Assembly: GCA_963989385.1 (NCBI GenBank)
Contig: OZ022506.1
Span: forward strand, 22,693,903-22,757,902
Origin: Ctena decussata
Taxonomy: Eukaryota; Mollusca; Bivalvia; Lucinida; Lucinidae
Direction of reading: 5' to 3'
Length of the DNA: 64,000 nucleotides
Shown here: piece by piece, positions 21,346 through 33,299 of the stretch
Position numbering within the stretch: the stretch's first letter is position 1
Layout: every line of letters starts with the position of its first letter
Program-made: the position numbers and the translations under genes
Notes under the pieces: model-generated
The model's input: the letters and a program-made list of their open reading frames with translations, nothing else
The model's database searches: none
What the model was told of the DNA's origin: nothing

Positions 21346-21649
21346 GCTTATCGCTTTTGTCTTATTCTTTTTTGATGATAGAAGTAGCAGATTTTATGGG
21401 GTTTTTTAATTCACACACTGCTGCAGCTGGTTGTAATAGAGCCGCATCCTGCAACCTATGTGGAGAGTAAGATTTGCTGTTGTTGTCTAAGGGGAAGAAT
21501 GAAATAACTTCTACTGCTGTTAATTTGAAGATACAACAGCTGCTGCTGTTGTCACAGCAAATATCACAGAAACCATCAGCATCAGTTTTCACTCGTTGAT
21601 AAACAACAGCACAATATATCACTCTAGTCACGTACACCACAAGAAGTAC

Positions 21650-23095
21650 TAACTCTCACTAAAACTTACCGCAGATATCACTCCGTCCACTGTCAGCAGC
21701 AGCTATCACCCTCGTAACAGAAGGCAGCAGCAAAGGTTAGTTTCGTCTCCAGAAGCAGCTCCTGGTATCATGAGTATAACCACCAACAGATGGTAGAAAA
21801 AAGATATAATTCAAGCAGCAGCAACTGAAGTCACTCTCACTACTTTCATTTAACAGCAGGCAGTCCATAAACAGATGACATATACAGTTATTTAATCCGG
21901 CAGAAGCAACACCTGCCATTCTCACTACCTATCTTCAACAGCAGGCAGTTCATCAACAGATGGCAGATACAGATATTTAATCCAGCATCAGCAACAGCTG
22001 TCACTCTCACTACCCTTCTTCAAAAGCAGGTAGTCCACAAACAGATGGCAGATACAGATAATTTGTCCAGCAGCAGCAACAGCTGTAACTCAATACCTAT
22101 CTTCAAAACGGGCAGTGCACAAACAGATGGCAGATACAAATATTTAATCCAGCAGCAGCAACAGCTGTCACTCTCATTACATATCTTCAACAGCAGGCAG
22201 TCCACCAACAGAAGGTAGATACTGATATTTAGTCCAGCAGCAGCAACAGCTGTCACTTTCACTACCTATCTTCAACAGCAGGCAGTCCACCTACAGATGG
22301 TAGATACAGATATTTAATCCAGCAGCAGCAACAGCTGTCACTCTCACTACCTATCTTCAACAGCAGGCAGTCCACCTACAGATGGTAGATACAGATATTT
22401 AATCTAGCAGCAGCAACAGCTGTCGCTCTCACTACCTTTCTTGAACAGCAGGCAGTCCACCAACAGATGGCAGATACAGATATTTAATACAGCAGGAGCA
22501 ACAGCTGTAACTCTGACCACCTGTCTTCAACAGCAGGCAGTCCATAAACAGAAGGCAGATACAGATATCTAGTACAGCAGCAGCAACAGCTGTCACCCTC
22601 ACTACCTATCGTCAACAGCAAGCAGATGGCAGATATAGAAATTTAATCCAGCAGCAGCAACAGCTGTCACTCTCACTATCTATCTTCAACAGCAGGCAGT
22701 CCACCAACAGATTGCATGAACAAATATTTAATCCAGCAGCAGCAACAGCTGTCACTCTCACCATCTAGTTTCAACAGCAGGCAGTCCACCAACTGCTTGT
22801 AGATACAGATATTCAATCCAGCAGCAGCAACAGCTGTCACCCTCACTACCCTTCTTCAACAGCAGGCAGTCCACAAACAGATGGCAGATACAGATATTTA
22901 ATGCAGCAGCGGCAACAGCTGTCACTGTCACCACCTATCTTCAACAGCAGGCAATCCACAAGTTGCTTGCTGATACAGATATTCAATCAAGCAGCAGCAA
23001 CAGCTGACACTCTCACTACCTATCTTCAACAGCAGGCATTCCACCAACAGATGGTAGATACAGATATTAAATCCAACAGCAGCAACAGCTGACAC
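21650..23095. repeat. ~85-bp CAGCAACAGCTG satellite, block 1
   Basis: About 17 tandem units; 'caacagcaggcagtccac' recurs every 84-86 bp (for example 22,189, 22,274, 22,359, 22,445, 22,530), each followed by 'agatggcagatacagatatt' and 'cagcagcagcaacagctgtc'. It has no continuous frame. Confidence 0.95.
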
Positions 23096-26000
23096 TCAGC
23101 TGCTGCTATTAGTAGTAAGAATAGCTTCTGCAGATGCGTTTGATAAAAGCATCAGCTGCTGATGGTGGTTTAGCAGTTGCTGATGGTTGTGTCGTATGCA
23201 GGTGCTCATTTTCGTATTAATGACAACATCATTTGGCGATATTGGAGAACAATGGGATATCAGCTGCTGCAATCATGAGAAGAATAGCTTTTGCTGCTTT
23301 TTTTATGAAAACATCAGCAGCTACTGTTGGTGGTTTGGCAGCTGTTGGTGGTGATGTGGTGGTGATGTGATAAGCAGCTGCTGATGTTAATATCTGCGAC
23401 CACATCATTTGCCGATATGAAAGAACAAAAGGACACTTGCTACCTATTAGAAGTAAAAATAGCTTTTGCTGCATCTTTTGACGAAAGCATCAGCTGCTGA
23501 TGGTTCTTTGGCAGCTGATGATGGCGGTAACATAAGCAGCTGCTGATGTTACTGTTAATTACACCATCATCTGCTGATATCGGAGAACAAAGGGACATAA
23601 GCTGCTGCCATCAGTAGTAAGAAAAATCTTTTGATGCTGCTTATGATGAAAGCATCAGCTGCTGATGGTGGTTTGGCAGCTGCTGATGGTAGTGTCATAA
23701 GCAGCTGCTGATGTTAATATAAGTGACCACATCGTCTGCCGATGTCGAAGAACAGAGGGATAGCAGCTGCTGCCATTAGAAGTTAGAATATCTTTTGACG
23801 CTTCTGCTGATGGAAACATCAGCTGCTGCTGATGGTTTGGCAGCTGCTGATATTGGTGTACAAAGCAACTGCTGATGATAGTTTTATTGACAACATCATC
23901 TGCCGTAATCAGAGAACAGAGGGACATCACCTGCTGCCATCATGAGTAAGAATCGTTGTTTCTGCTGCTTTTGATGAAATCATCAGCTGCTGATGGTGGT
24001 TTGGCAGCTGCTGATGTTGGTGGCATAAGCAGCTGCTGCTGTTATCATCAGTGACCACATCATCTGCCGATATGAAAGAACAGAGGGGCATCAACTGCTG
24101 CAATTAGTAGTTAGAATAGCTTCTGCAGCTGCGTTTGATAAAAACATCAGCTGCTGATGGTGGTTTGGCAGCTGCTGATGGTGGTGGCATAATCAGCTGC
24201 TGTTGTTATCATCAGTAACCACATCATCTGCCGATAAGGAAGAACAGAGGGGCATCAGCTGCTACTATAAATATAAAGAATAGTTTTTGCTGCACCTTTA
24301 GTTGAACGCAACAGCTGCTAATGGTTCTTTGGCAGCTACTGATGGAAGTATCATAAGCAGCTGCTGATGCTACTGTTAATGACACCATATATCGGAGGAC
24401 AAAACAAACATAAGCTGCTGTCATCAGAAGTAGGAAAAACTTTTGATGCTGCTTTTGATGAAAGCACCAGCTTCTGCAGCTGCGTCTGATAAAAGCATCA
24501 GCTGCTGATGGTGGTTTAGTAGTTGCTGATGGTGGTTGGCAGCTGCTGATGGTGGTGGCATAAGCTGCTGCTGCTGTTATTATCAGCGACCACATCATCT
24601 GCTGATATGAAAGAACAGAGGGGCATCAACTGCTTCTATAAGTAGTAAGACTTTCTTTTGTTGCACCTTTTGATGAAAACAACAGCTGTTAATGTTTTTT
24701 TTTTGGCAGCTGCTGATGGTGGTAACGTAAGCAGCTGCTGATGTTACTGTTAATGACACCATCATCTGCCGATATCTGAGAACAAAAGGAGCATAAGCTG
24801 CTGCCATCAGTAGTAGGAAAAAACTTTTGATGCTGCTTTGAGGAAAGCATCACCTGCTGATGGCGGTATGGCAGCTGCTGCTGCAGCCTCATCTGATAAA
24901 AGCATCAGCTGCTGATGGTGGTTTAGCAGCTGCTGTATGGTGGTTTGGCAGCTGCTGATGGTGGTGGCATAAGCAACTGCTGCTGTTATCATCAGTGACT
25001 ACAACATCTGCCGATATGGAAGAACAGAGGGGCATCATCGGCTACTATAAGTAGTAAAAATAGTTTTTGCTGCATCGTTTGATGAAAGCAACAGCTGCTA
25101 ATGGTTCTTGGCAGCTGCTGATAGTGGTAACGTAAGCAGCTGCTGATGTGACTGTAAATGTCACCATCATCTGCCGATATCGGAGAACAAAATGGACATA
25201 AGCTGCTGACATCAGTAGTAGGAAAAACTTTTGATGCTGCTTTGAGGAAAGCATCACCTGCTGATGGCGGTATGGCAGCAACTGCTGCAGCTGCTTTTGA
25301 AAAATGCATCAGCTGCTGATGGTGGTTGAGCAGCTGCAGATGGTAGTTTGGCAGCTGCTGATGCTGGTGGCATAAGCAGGTGCTGCTGTTATTATCAGTG
25401 GTACAATTAGCAGCTTCTGATGTTACTGTTAATCAGCATCAGCTGCTGATGGCGGTATGGCTGCTGCTGCAGCTGCGTCCGATAAAAGCATCAGCTGCTG
25501 ATGTTGGTTAAGCAGCTGCTGATGGTGGTTTGGCAGGAGCTGATTGAGTTGGCTCTTTGGCAGCTGCTGCTGTTACTTTTAATGACACCATCATCTGCTG
25601 ATATCGGAGAACAAAAAGGACATAAGCTGCTGCCATCAGTAGTAGGAAAAACTTTTGATGCTGCTTTGGAGGAAAACATCAGCTGCTGATGGCGGTATGG
25701 CAGCTGCTGCTGCAGCTGTGTCTGATAAAAGCAACAGCTGCTGATGGTTGTTTTGCAGCTGCTGATGGTGGTTTTGCAGCTGCTGACGGTGGTGACATAA
25801 GCAGCTTTGCTCTTACTGTTAATGACACCATCATCTGCCGATATCGGAGACCAAAAAGGACATAAGCTGCTGCCATTAGTAGTAGGAAAAACTTTTGATG
25901 CTGCTTTTGAGGAAAGCATCAGCTGCTGATGGCGGTATGGCAGCTGCGTCTGATAAAAGCATCAGCTGCTGATGGTGGTTTTGCAGCTGCTGATGGTGGT

Positions 26001-26195
26001 TTGGCAGCTGCTGATGGTGGTGGCATTAGCAGCTCCTGCTGTTATCATAAGTTACCGCATCATCTGACGATATGGAAGAACAGAGGGGCATCATCGGCTA
26101 CTATAAGTAGTAAGAATAGTTTTTGCTGCATCATTTGATGAAAGCAACAGCTGCTGATGGTTCTTTGGCAGCTGCTGATGGTGGTCAGTAGCACT
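23096..26195. repeat. ~164-bp CAGCTG-rich satellite, block 2
   Basis: About 18 units; the landmark '(t)ctgccgatat-gaagaaca' recurs at 23,237, 23,410, 23,572, 23,736, 23,900, 24,065, 24,227 and so on to 26,065, mostly 162-165 bp apart with a few longer steps where an extra 'gcagctgctgatggtggttt' module is inserted. The minus frames rich in Ser/Ala/Gln are repeat artefacts. Confidence 0.95.
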
Positions 26196-26214
26196 ATCAA
26201 CGGTAAGTTTTGCT

Positions 26215-27925
26215 CCAGTAGCAGCCCCTGTTATCATTACCATCACCAGATACAGATATCATTTCAGCAATAAAACTAAAGTCACTCTACGAGGGGCATT
26301 TCAGAAATAATGTAAATGATCTCAGGGTAGTCTACTGGCTGATATTTAGCAGTGGTTTTATATATCATTGTAAAGGAAAATTTAAGTGCTTTAGAATGGT
26401 ATGTGTTAAAAGAATTTCTAAGTCACTCACGCATGACAGCACGTGCTTATACGCCATAAGGGTGTGGATACTGGAAACTGTACATTTTCACTGAAAGTCT
26501 CCTGTGTTCTGTTGCTGTTTTCTCAATGAACAAATGATATATTCTAATGAAGAAACACGTAATACTGTCCTTTAAATGTAAAATAAGAAAGTTATACAGA
26601 AATCGTTTCCAAATTTTACACCAGTAACATAATAAACGATATATTTTTCTCTACTATGTGGTTATAAATGCAAAGTTATTATAAATGCCTTATACCAACA
26701 AATTGAGTTTTTTACTTATTCACATCCAATTTCAACAAATGACAGGCATTTTATTACTGGAATGATTAGATCATTATATTTTGTAACGACTGGCATCAAA
26801 TCACTGATGAAACTGGATGATACGTGTGCAAACTCCACGCCGGAAGTGGCGAAGTAGCAGCAATTCATGTAAGATACAAAACAATAAAACGAAATTATCT
26901 TCTAATCAAAATACACAGGTTAAATATATTTAATTTTGCTTAATGCCAAAAATTAGAAAGACATATTGAAAACAAAATTCATACATAAAGACTTGCAAAA
27001 CTTGTTATTTTATATCACATACTGACATTGAAATATGTGGGTGGGCGGGGAACTTAGCGTAAAAAATCAGGTAGGCCACTGACAAAAGAGCATAAAGTAC
27101 CGTAAAAGATTATTTATAACAGAAAACAAGCATGACGAATTAAATTTAATTTATTTTTTGTTTCACACATGTCATAAAACATTCATTTTCACTTAAATTG
27201 ACCTCAATACCGAAGTTTAAACAGCTTACTATACATTTCAATTAAGCACAGGAAGTGACGTCATCAGAAATGCGCATTGTTCTATGATTAGCCTGCTTTG
27301 CGAGGCAATTCTTATGTTTTAGCAAAGCTTATACATTGGTTTACATATTGGAATATTTTCAGTATAACAGATAATATAGGTGTCAATCCAGAGCTGCTTG
27401 TTGTTCAGAGTTAAAAAATATGAATTTGTCTTCACATAAATATTCCCTCCGTTCTACTCAGTGTCCTTACCCTTACACCAATTTTCAAGGCATATTTTGA
27501 AGAAAATACCATTGACTCAAATTCTTTTAGTAAAAGCCATTGGGTGATATGTCAACCTAAAAGTTAAGACATAAATTTTAAGATCGTTCAACATTCCAAG
27601 GAATGGCAGACTCATTTACATTATTTCTGAAATGCCCCTCGTAATTACCTATATTTTAACAGCAGGCAGTCCACCAACAGATGGCAGATACAGATATCAT
27701 TACAGCAGTATTAACCGATGTCACTTTCTCTACCTATCTCTAACAGCAGGCCGTCCACCAACAGATGGCAGATACAGATATCACTCCAGCAGTATCAACA
27801 GCTGTCACTCGCATTACCTATCTTTAACAGCAAGCAGTCCACCAATAGATGGCAAATACAGATATCATTACAGTAGTAGCAGCAGATACCACTATCACTA
27901 CCTAACTTCAGGCAGTCCACAAATT
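26215..27925. repeat. ~85-bp satellite, block 2, split by a transposon
   Basis: 26,215-26,289 and 27,642-27,925 carry the same unit as block 1 (cagatacagatatca ... caacagatggcagatacaga). Removing the 1,352-bp element and one TA restores a normal unit join (gtcactcta/attacctat). Confidence 0.9.
26290..27641. mobile_element. 1,352-bp TIR transposon with TA duplication
   Basis: 30-bp perfect terminal inverted repeats starting cgaggggcatttcagaaata, flanked by TA at 26,288-26,289 and 27,642-27,643. TA duplication and the 'CGAGGGGCATTTCA' terminus fit the Tc1/mariner superfamily. The interior is AT-rich with no recognisable transposase, so it is non-autonomous. It interrupts the 85-bp satellite. 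Confidence 0.92.
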
Positions 27926-28310
27926 ATGGATATCAATAATCCAAAGTGTGGATATCCAATAATCTAAATGAGAAATGGATAGCACTAATTCGAATTATAA
28001 ATATCACAATTTCGATTTATTGACATCAATAATTTGACTTAGTAATATCCATAAATGGGCAAATTTGTTGATATCTATAAATCGATTTATGGATATTCAT
28101 GAATCGAATCGGTGATATCCATAAAGTAGTTAGACTAGTTGATATTCATACTTCGAATACTGTACATCTATAAGTCGAATCACGGATATTCATGAATAAT
28201 TATGGATGTCGCTTATTTGTATAGTGGATAGCACTTTTTCACTTATCGATATCATAAAACGATAATGAATAGTTAACCGGCACCCCATAGAATTTCGGTG
28301 ATATCTATCT
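27926..28310. repeat. GGATATC/GAATTAT repeat, right flank
   Basis: 'attatggatatcaataatcc', 'gtggatatccaataatc' and similar; the same family as 16,965-18,000, making the satellite domain look bracketed by a shared AT-rich repeat. Confidence 0.8.
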
Positions 28311-28546
28311 TATATTACTTACGTAAGATATAGGAAATCCGCTGGTGACAGACGGACGCATAGACTGGCGGATGGACAAAAGGTGTTGCGAAATATATTA
28401 TCATATACCTCAAGAACCCTTAAGCAAGCTTCATAGTCTAGTTGACATGGTGCATTGCTGGAATTGTTTACAACTGTGAGCTCTGGCCAGTTGGACATGA
28501 TCAGGCGACATAGTTTCAACGTCTAAGTTCTCGCAAAAAAAAGTCT

Positions 28547-28655
28547 TTTTTAATCGTAAACGGGGTTCCATAGCCCACAACCTATCATCATCACCCTCCC
28601 ATCGACCGGATACATGTACATGTATGACTGAAACCTGTTGAAAATCGCAGGTCTT
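28547..28655 (+). mobile_element. SINE family 2 fragment
   Basis: 'ggggttccatagcccacaac', 'catcatcaccctccca' and the tail 'gactgaaacctgttgaaaa' match the body of the SINE at 5122; no tRNA head. Confidence 0.7.
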
Positions 28656-28875
28656 TTCTGAGAAAAAAGTGGGAAAAGAGTAAAAAATATAACCTGAAAA
28701 TGTCATTTCTTAAGCAGATGACCCATTCGAACATTCTAAGACTTGTCTCCGAATCAATCCTTGGTCTGTGTTACGTGTATTTATCGCAAAAAGAAAAAAA
28801 AAATGAAATATATGCCGTGAATCCAACTCGCTGCATTTAGCTTCCCTATACGTTCTGACTGGACAGAAAAGCGTT

Positions 28876-28982
28876 AGCTGGGCACCTCGTGTTAAATCAA
28901 CATTGACACAACCTTGATTCAATGTCACGACGTGGAATCAACGTTGAGTCAGTGTTGATTCAACTCTGTGTGCCTGCTGTGA
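28876..28982. mobile_element. Family B-like palindrome with a TTGATTCAA core
   Basis: Termini 'gctgggcacc' and 'gtgtgcctgctgtg' as in family B, but the core repeats are 'aatcaac(a/g)ttga' instead of TGACGTC. Confidence 0.65.
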
Positions 28983-29489
28983 GGAGACAACCGATGGTAG
29001 GATAAACCCTTTTCACTGAAGAATTTATAGTTTGAAATTTGCAAAAACCCAATGACAACACTACTGAAAATGTTATATGACGTTTGACTCTCCGTATTTT
29101 TTCAGTATTTTCTTGTGTATAAATACCATAAATCATTGCAAGATATTGTTTAGCATTAATGCTTCACCCAAGCACTTAGCTGATCAAAAACAAAAAAAAA
29201 CTCTTTTCCTACACATAAATTTGTCTTTTAAACGGTATGCCCAATGAGCGTTGGCATTTTTTTTTAAAAGCGAATACTTGTAAAATGAACGAGAACTGCT
29301 AATGTCTCACACTTTCTATACATGCAGCTGCACTCTCAAATGTCAATAGATTGGCATTTTTGTTTTTGTTTCAAATCCAGGCATGTAGCAATCGTTCATT
29401 AGGTAGAATTTGCAATATATTAGAGTATGACGGCTTCACACATACTTTCGTGCATGAATTTTAGTCAAAAACTATAATTTACAGAGAAA

Positions 29490-29582
29490 TACTCAGCAGC
29501 AGCTATTGTCGCAGTAGCAGCTGCTGTTGGGAGATCAGCAGCTGCTGTTGGGGACAGCAGCGGCAGCTCGTGATTTGGACCC
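29490..29582. repeat. CAGCAGCTGCTG repeat patch
   Basis: Short CAGCTG-type repeats ending 'gcggcagctcgtgatttgga', which is shared (opposite strand) with 15.6 kb. Confidence 0.7.
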
Positions 29583-29694
29583 CTCTCGACCGTGAGACCT
29601 CATGCACTACGAAAGGCCTTTTGTTGTTGTTTACATTTATGAAGACATGGGACAGATCTTGTTGAGGAGACTATATTTTTATAAGAGTCTGAGG

Positions 29695-29765
29695 ATGAAT
29701 ATCTGTTTTCTAGTGCTCCTTCTGAGCCCAGCCTATTCTTCGGCGATTATCTCGTCATTTTGGGT
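29695..29765 (+). CDS. Possible first exon encoding a signal peptide
   Basis: An ATG with A at -3 opens MNICFLVLLLSPAYSSAIIS then SFW, followed at once by a strong-looking donor (ggt/gtaagc at 29,766). The first 17 residues have a signal-peptide shape: hydrophobic FLVLLL core then PAYSSA, with a plausible cleavage after Ala-17. Without splicing the frame stops two codons later. No following exon was identified downstream, no promoter is evident, and such short hydrophobic frames arise by chance. No family can be named. Treat as a lead, not a gene. Confidence 0.25.
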
Positions 29766-29934
29766 GTAAGCCTCTTAAGGCGAATTACTTTTATCATGAC
29801 TTACCAGAGCCGGAGATCGCCCTTTATAAGGAGTGTTATAGGGAGTGTAATATCATCGACTATGTTCATGGGGTGGGCCAATATCCTATTCTCTAGATTT
29901 TGAACAATAAGCAGTCGCAAAAAATAAACGAAAC

Positions 29935-30030
29935 AAAACAACAACAACAAAAAAAAAAACAAAAAAAAAACACACCAACAGTGTAAACAGCAACAACAAC
30001 AACAACAAAAAAAATTAAATAAACAGCAAC
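29935..30030. repeat. A-rich (CAA)n tract
   Basis: Runs of 'aacaacaacaac' with poly(A) segments. Confidence 0.85.
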
Positions 30031-30274
30031 AGAGTAAACAGCAAAATGGAGTATATAAGCAAAATAATGCAGTTCTTCTCGTTTTGTGTTGGTTGAAACA
30101 TAAAAAGGTGTGGATGCATGTTGCCGCATCATGAGTAAACTGACCTGTCCCGCCATATGCCAGTGATGCATGCTCAGACTAGACTGCACAGCAGTTTGCG
30201 CTGTTAGCCTAAACAATAATTGAACTGACAATTTTTAAAAATGCTAATGTTCGAAAAGCCTAGAAGGACCACAT

Positions 30275-30325
30275 CCAAAGAAAGAAAAAAAATCTCGTTA
30301 TAACGAGATTTTTTTCTTTCTTTGG
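30275..30325. repeat. Perfect short hairpin
   Basis: aaagaaagaaaaaaaatctcg/ttat/ and its complement; 23-bp arms with a tiny loop, the centre of a family-C-like repeat that continues to about 30,560. Confidence 0.85.
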
Positions 30326-30604
30326 TGTGTTCCTTCAAAGCTATCGTGTTAATGGGTACACCTCTATGTTTTTATTTTGCCATATTTACAAGGGAAACAA
30401 CTTTGGTGACTTCCTGTAAGCTTCCCTGGACGAAGCAGCCTTTCCCAAACTGGAGTTGACGCATATAGAAAACAATGTCTCCTAGGCAGCATATTTTCCT
30501 GTAAGAACCCTATTTAGAAAAGGGGCAAAAAGGCAGAGCTGCTTTTCTTCTCCTTGAAAACTGAAGCTATTTACCTTAAAAGCAAACTGCGTATGCCATG
30601 ATCA

Positions 30605-30862
30605 GGGCCCAGTTGTTCAAAGCTAACGACGTCGTTAGTTAACAAGACGTAAAAAATTTCAAACGTAATATACGTAAAACGATGCTTTTGTTTTTTGCTA
30701 AAAATGTGAGCAGCTTTTGCATTAGCAGCTTTTGCAATGCAAAAGCTCCTCACAATTTTTCAGCAAAAATATTACCGCAACTGATTTTGTGAGTACTGAT
30801 GACTCACCGGATCCTCGACTATCGACTTCGTTAGTCTAACAACGCTGAGAACAACCGGGCCC
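30605..30862. mobile_element. Palindromic MITE, GGGCCCAGTTGTTC termini
   Basis: gggcccagttgttcaaagct at the left and 'gagaacaaccgggccc' at the right; inner 'gtgagcagcttttgcattag' is matched by 'caaaagctcctcac'. 258 bp, no ORF. Confidence 0.75.
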
Positions 30863-31073
30863 AGATTGATAACCAGAAAAATGGTATTCTGTTGGATCTG
30901 GCCTGGACATGTGCATTTCGCATTTGCCTTAAGTTTTCAAAAATTAACACTCATATTAAGAATTGTTAATATATGGCACTGTTGGTAATGAGTCTCTTTG
31001 GCGTTTGTGAGACAGGTCATCAGCTGATTAACAGCTAGTAATGCTGTTAACTTTTGTACTGATGTTACACATA

Positions 31074-31305
31074 CCGCATGACAAAACCAACAAAGTGGGA
31101 TGTGCGCCCACCGAAGACTCAGATCAGCCTTGGATCCCGCCCAGTCTAATCAGAGTCTTCGCTTTGCGCTAAAGGGTAGCTAAGGGTCGGAGCTACCTCC
31201 ATGCGGACAGCGAAGACGCTGATCAGACTGAGCGGATGCCCAGGCTGATCTGAGTCTCCACTGGGTGCACATGCCACTTTGTTTGTTTTGTCATGTCGCG
31301 ACTCA
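31074..31305. mobile_element. Palindromic MITE family A, copy 5
   Basis: 'gcatgacaaaaccaacaaag' ... 'tgtcatgtcgcgactcat'. Unusually, the symmetry extends a little further into 'cataccgcat' / 'atgcggtat'. Confidence 0.85.
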
Positions 31306-31889
31306 TATGCGGTATGTTTATTACGCACTAGTACAAGTGCAGCATCTGACAATAGAGGAAAAGTGAAATGTGTAACAAACAGAAGTTTCCCTCTGACTTG
31401 TATATCATTTGAAAGGGTCCCTTCTGATAATCTCAATAGGGTATATGTTATAGAGCGGGAGATATTATTTAAATCTTTCCGTTGCCTTGTATGACATTTC
31501 AGAGAATAATTGTATTCACATAACGCTGATATTCTTAATTTGAAAATATCTTCTTCAAAAATTATTACTTAGACACAAAATTGCCAAATATCAAAGCAAT
31601 TGCTGTAATAAAAAACTTTTTATACAACAATCTAATAGAGCGACCCATGCTACTCAAGTATAAGAGACCACCCTGCTACACACGAAATCATTTTGCTTTA
31701 TGTTTTATAAATTTTCTACATCTCATAAACCATTAAATATATCTTACTCAAACTTTCAGCGTTGTCTAATTTTATGGAGATCTCAAACTCAATTAAATTT
31801 CAAATTCATATACATGTTATAGGCTATACAACCATAGTTAGTATTTTCTGGAGTAGGACTATTGGACTTCGCCATAAGAATTTCCCACG

Positions 31890-32756
31890 TTAAGGTGGTG
31901 ATTTATGGTAAATGTAAAAATCTGCATAAAACCATAAAAAAGTCACGTATCTCCCTGAAAGTTAGCAGACTTCTTATTTTTGTTGTTCTTTACAGTTTAG
32001 AATACAAAATAGACGCACATGCTGCTTAAAAAGGTGTTTTTATAAGGAAAGATCAAAGGGTAGTTTTTTGCGCAATAATAAAAAAAAATAACATCGTTAT
32101 TGAAAAGTTATGTAGTACTGAAGATGCGTTATTGCATAATGAAGAGCGTACAAGCAATTATTTATTCCAACTCTTTCTCAAATTGTAATGTAGACCTGAT
32201 GAAAACGGTAGCTTTTTCTCAAATGTTCAACCATGTACAAGGTAATGTACACTGGATGCATTTATTAAATATAGGGTAGGCAAGCATACCTATGTAACAC
32301 ATACAGTATAAATAATACATTACTTACATGATCACTGGTGTGTAGATGAAATTGTTCAACCTTGTTAAAATAGTCTCACCTGTCTCACCTGTGTGTTTTG
32401 ACAAAAAAATTTGGACACAGACCACATCTTTTTTCATCTGCTCAGCCTGATAATATGTGAAAGAGTTTGAAAAATAATTGCTAGCTCGCTCTCCATTATG
32501 CAACAAGGAACTCTCAGCACTAAGTATATTTTCAATAACAATATTATTTTTTCAAATTATTGCGCACAAAATTACCCTTTGATCTTTCCTTATAAAAACA
32601 CTTTTTGACATTAACAAATGCTGCATTTTGGGAGTCTGAATTGTGAGAAACAACATAAAGAAGGCATATGCTAAGTTTTGGAAAGATCAGTGGTATTTTG
32701 AGTGTTTTATGCAGATTTTTGTCTTTGCCCCAAATCAGTGATTATCACCACCTTAA
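31890..32756. mobile_element. 867-bp TTAA-flanked foldback element
   Basis: ttaaggtggtgat ... atcaccaccttaa, TTAA at both ends. Further symmetric blocks occur inside ('aaatctgcataaaac', 'aaggaaagatcaaagggta' and complements), so most of it is an imperfect palindrome. It is a TTAA-targeting superfamily (piggyBac or Kolobok) by inference. Confidence 0.75.
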
Positions 32757-32884
32757 GCCAATTTTAAGGGACTGACACGGTTTTAATCGAACCCGGACCG
32801 CATGCTTGGCAACTAAACTCTCTTTAACGTCGTTGTAAAAGCCGGCATCTACCCGCGCTGTTCTGTACAGTTTTAATGAAACAT

Positions 32885-32982
32885 CCCAGCAGGCATATCC
32901 TGATGTCGCACTGACGTCGATGCGATGACATAACGTCGCATCGATGTCAGTGCGACGTCATTTCAACGCCATGTGTGCTAGC
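32885..32982. mobile_element. Palindromic element family B, copy 3
   Basis: cccagcaggcatatcctgat ... gacgtcatttcaacgccatgtg; core of alternating GTCGCA/TGCGAC. Confidence 0.75.
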
Positions 32983-33126
32983 TCTAATAAGACTGCGAAA
33001 ATAGGCATGTAGGTGTAAGTCTTTGCCGTTCGCATCTGGAGTCGCGACACGCCTGGCGTAAAGGTTCCTTCATTCATGAAGCGTACCTTTTTTCAGTTCC
33101 GTTGTCTAGCTATGTTTTCCGCTGCT

Positions 33127-33290
33127 AGGAGCGGCTGTATTGTAGTGGATAACACTCCGGACTATCAATCCAGGGATCGCGAGATCGATCCCCCACTTCT
33201 CCGGTCTTTCGGATGAGACCATAAACCGAGGTCCCGTCTCCATATGACCTCGTTGTTGGTTGGACGCTAAACCCCCGTTCACTCACTCAC
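33127..33290 (+). mobile_element. tRNA-derived SINE, family 1
   Basis: The tRNA-like head (gcggctgtattgtagtggat ... 'gagatcgatcc' box B) is joined to the body 'ctccggtctttcggatgaga' ... 'cattcactcac'-type tail. A reverse copy with clean target duplications lies at 39,551-39,718. It resembles the MetaSINE-type elements reported from molluscs, but that assignment is from memory of the body motif. Confidence 0.85.
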
Positions 33291-33299
33291 TTTTCCGTC

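Noticed and set aside
23229..25919. Several 70-140-codon minus frames rich in Ser, Ala and Gln
   Set aside because: They are produced by the 164-bp satellite, change frame from unit to unit and share no start or domain.
20150..27925. Regularly spaced repeats resembling a CRISPR array
   Set aside because: The units are contiguous diverged satellites without unique spacers, in an animal genome.
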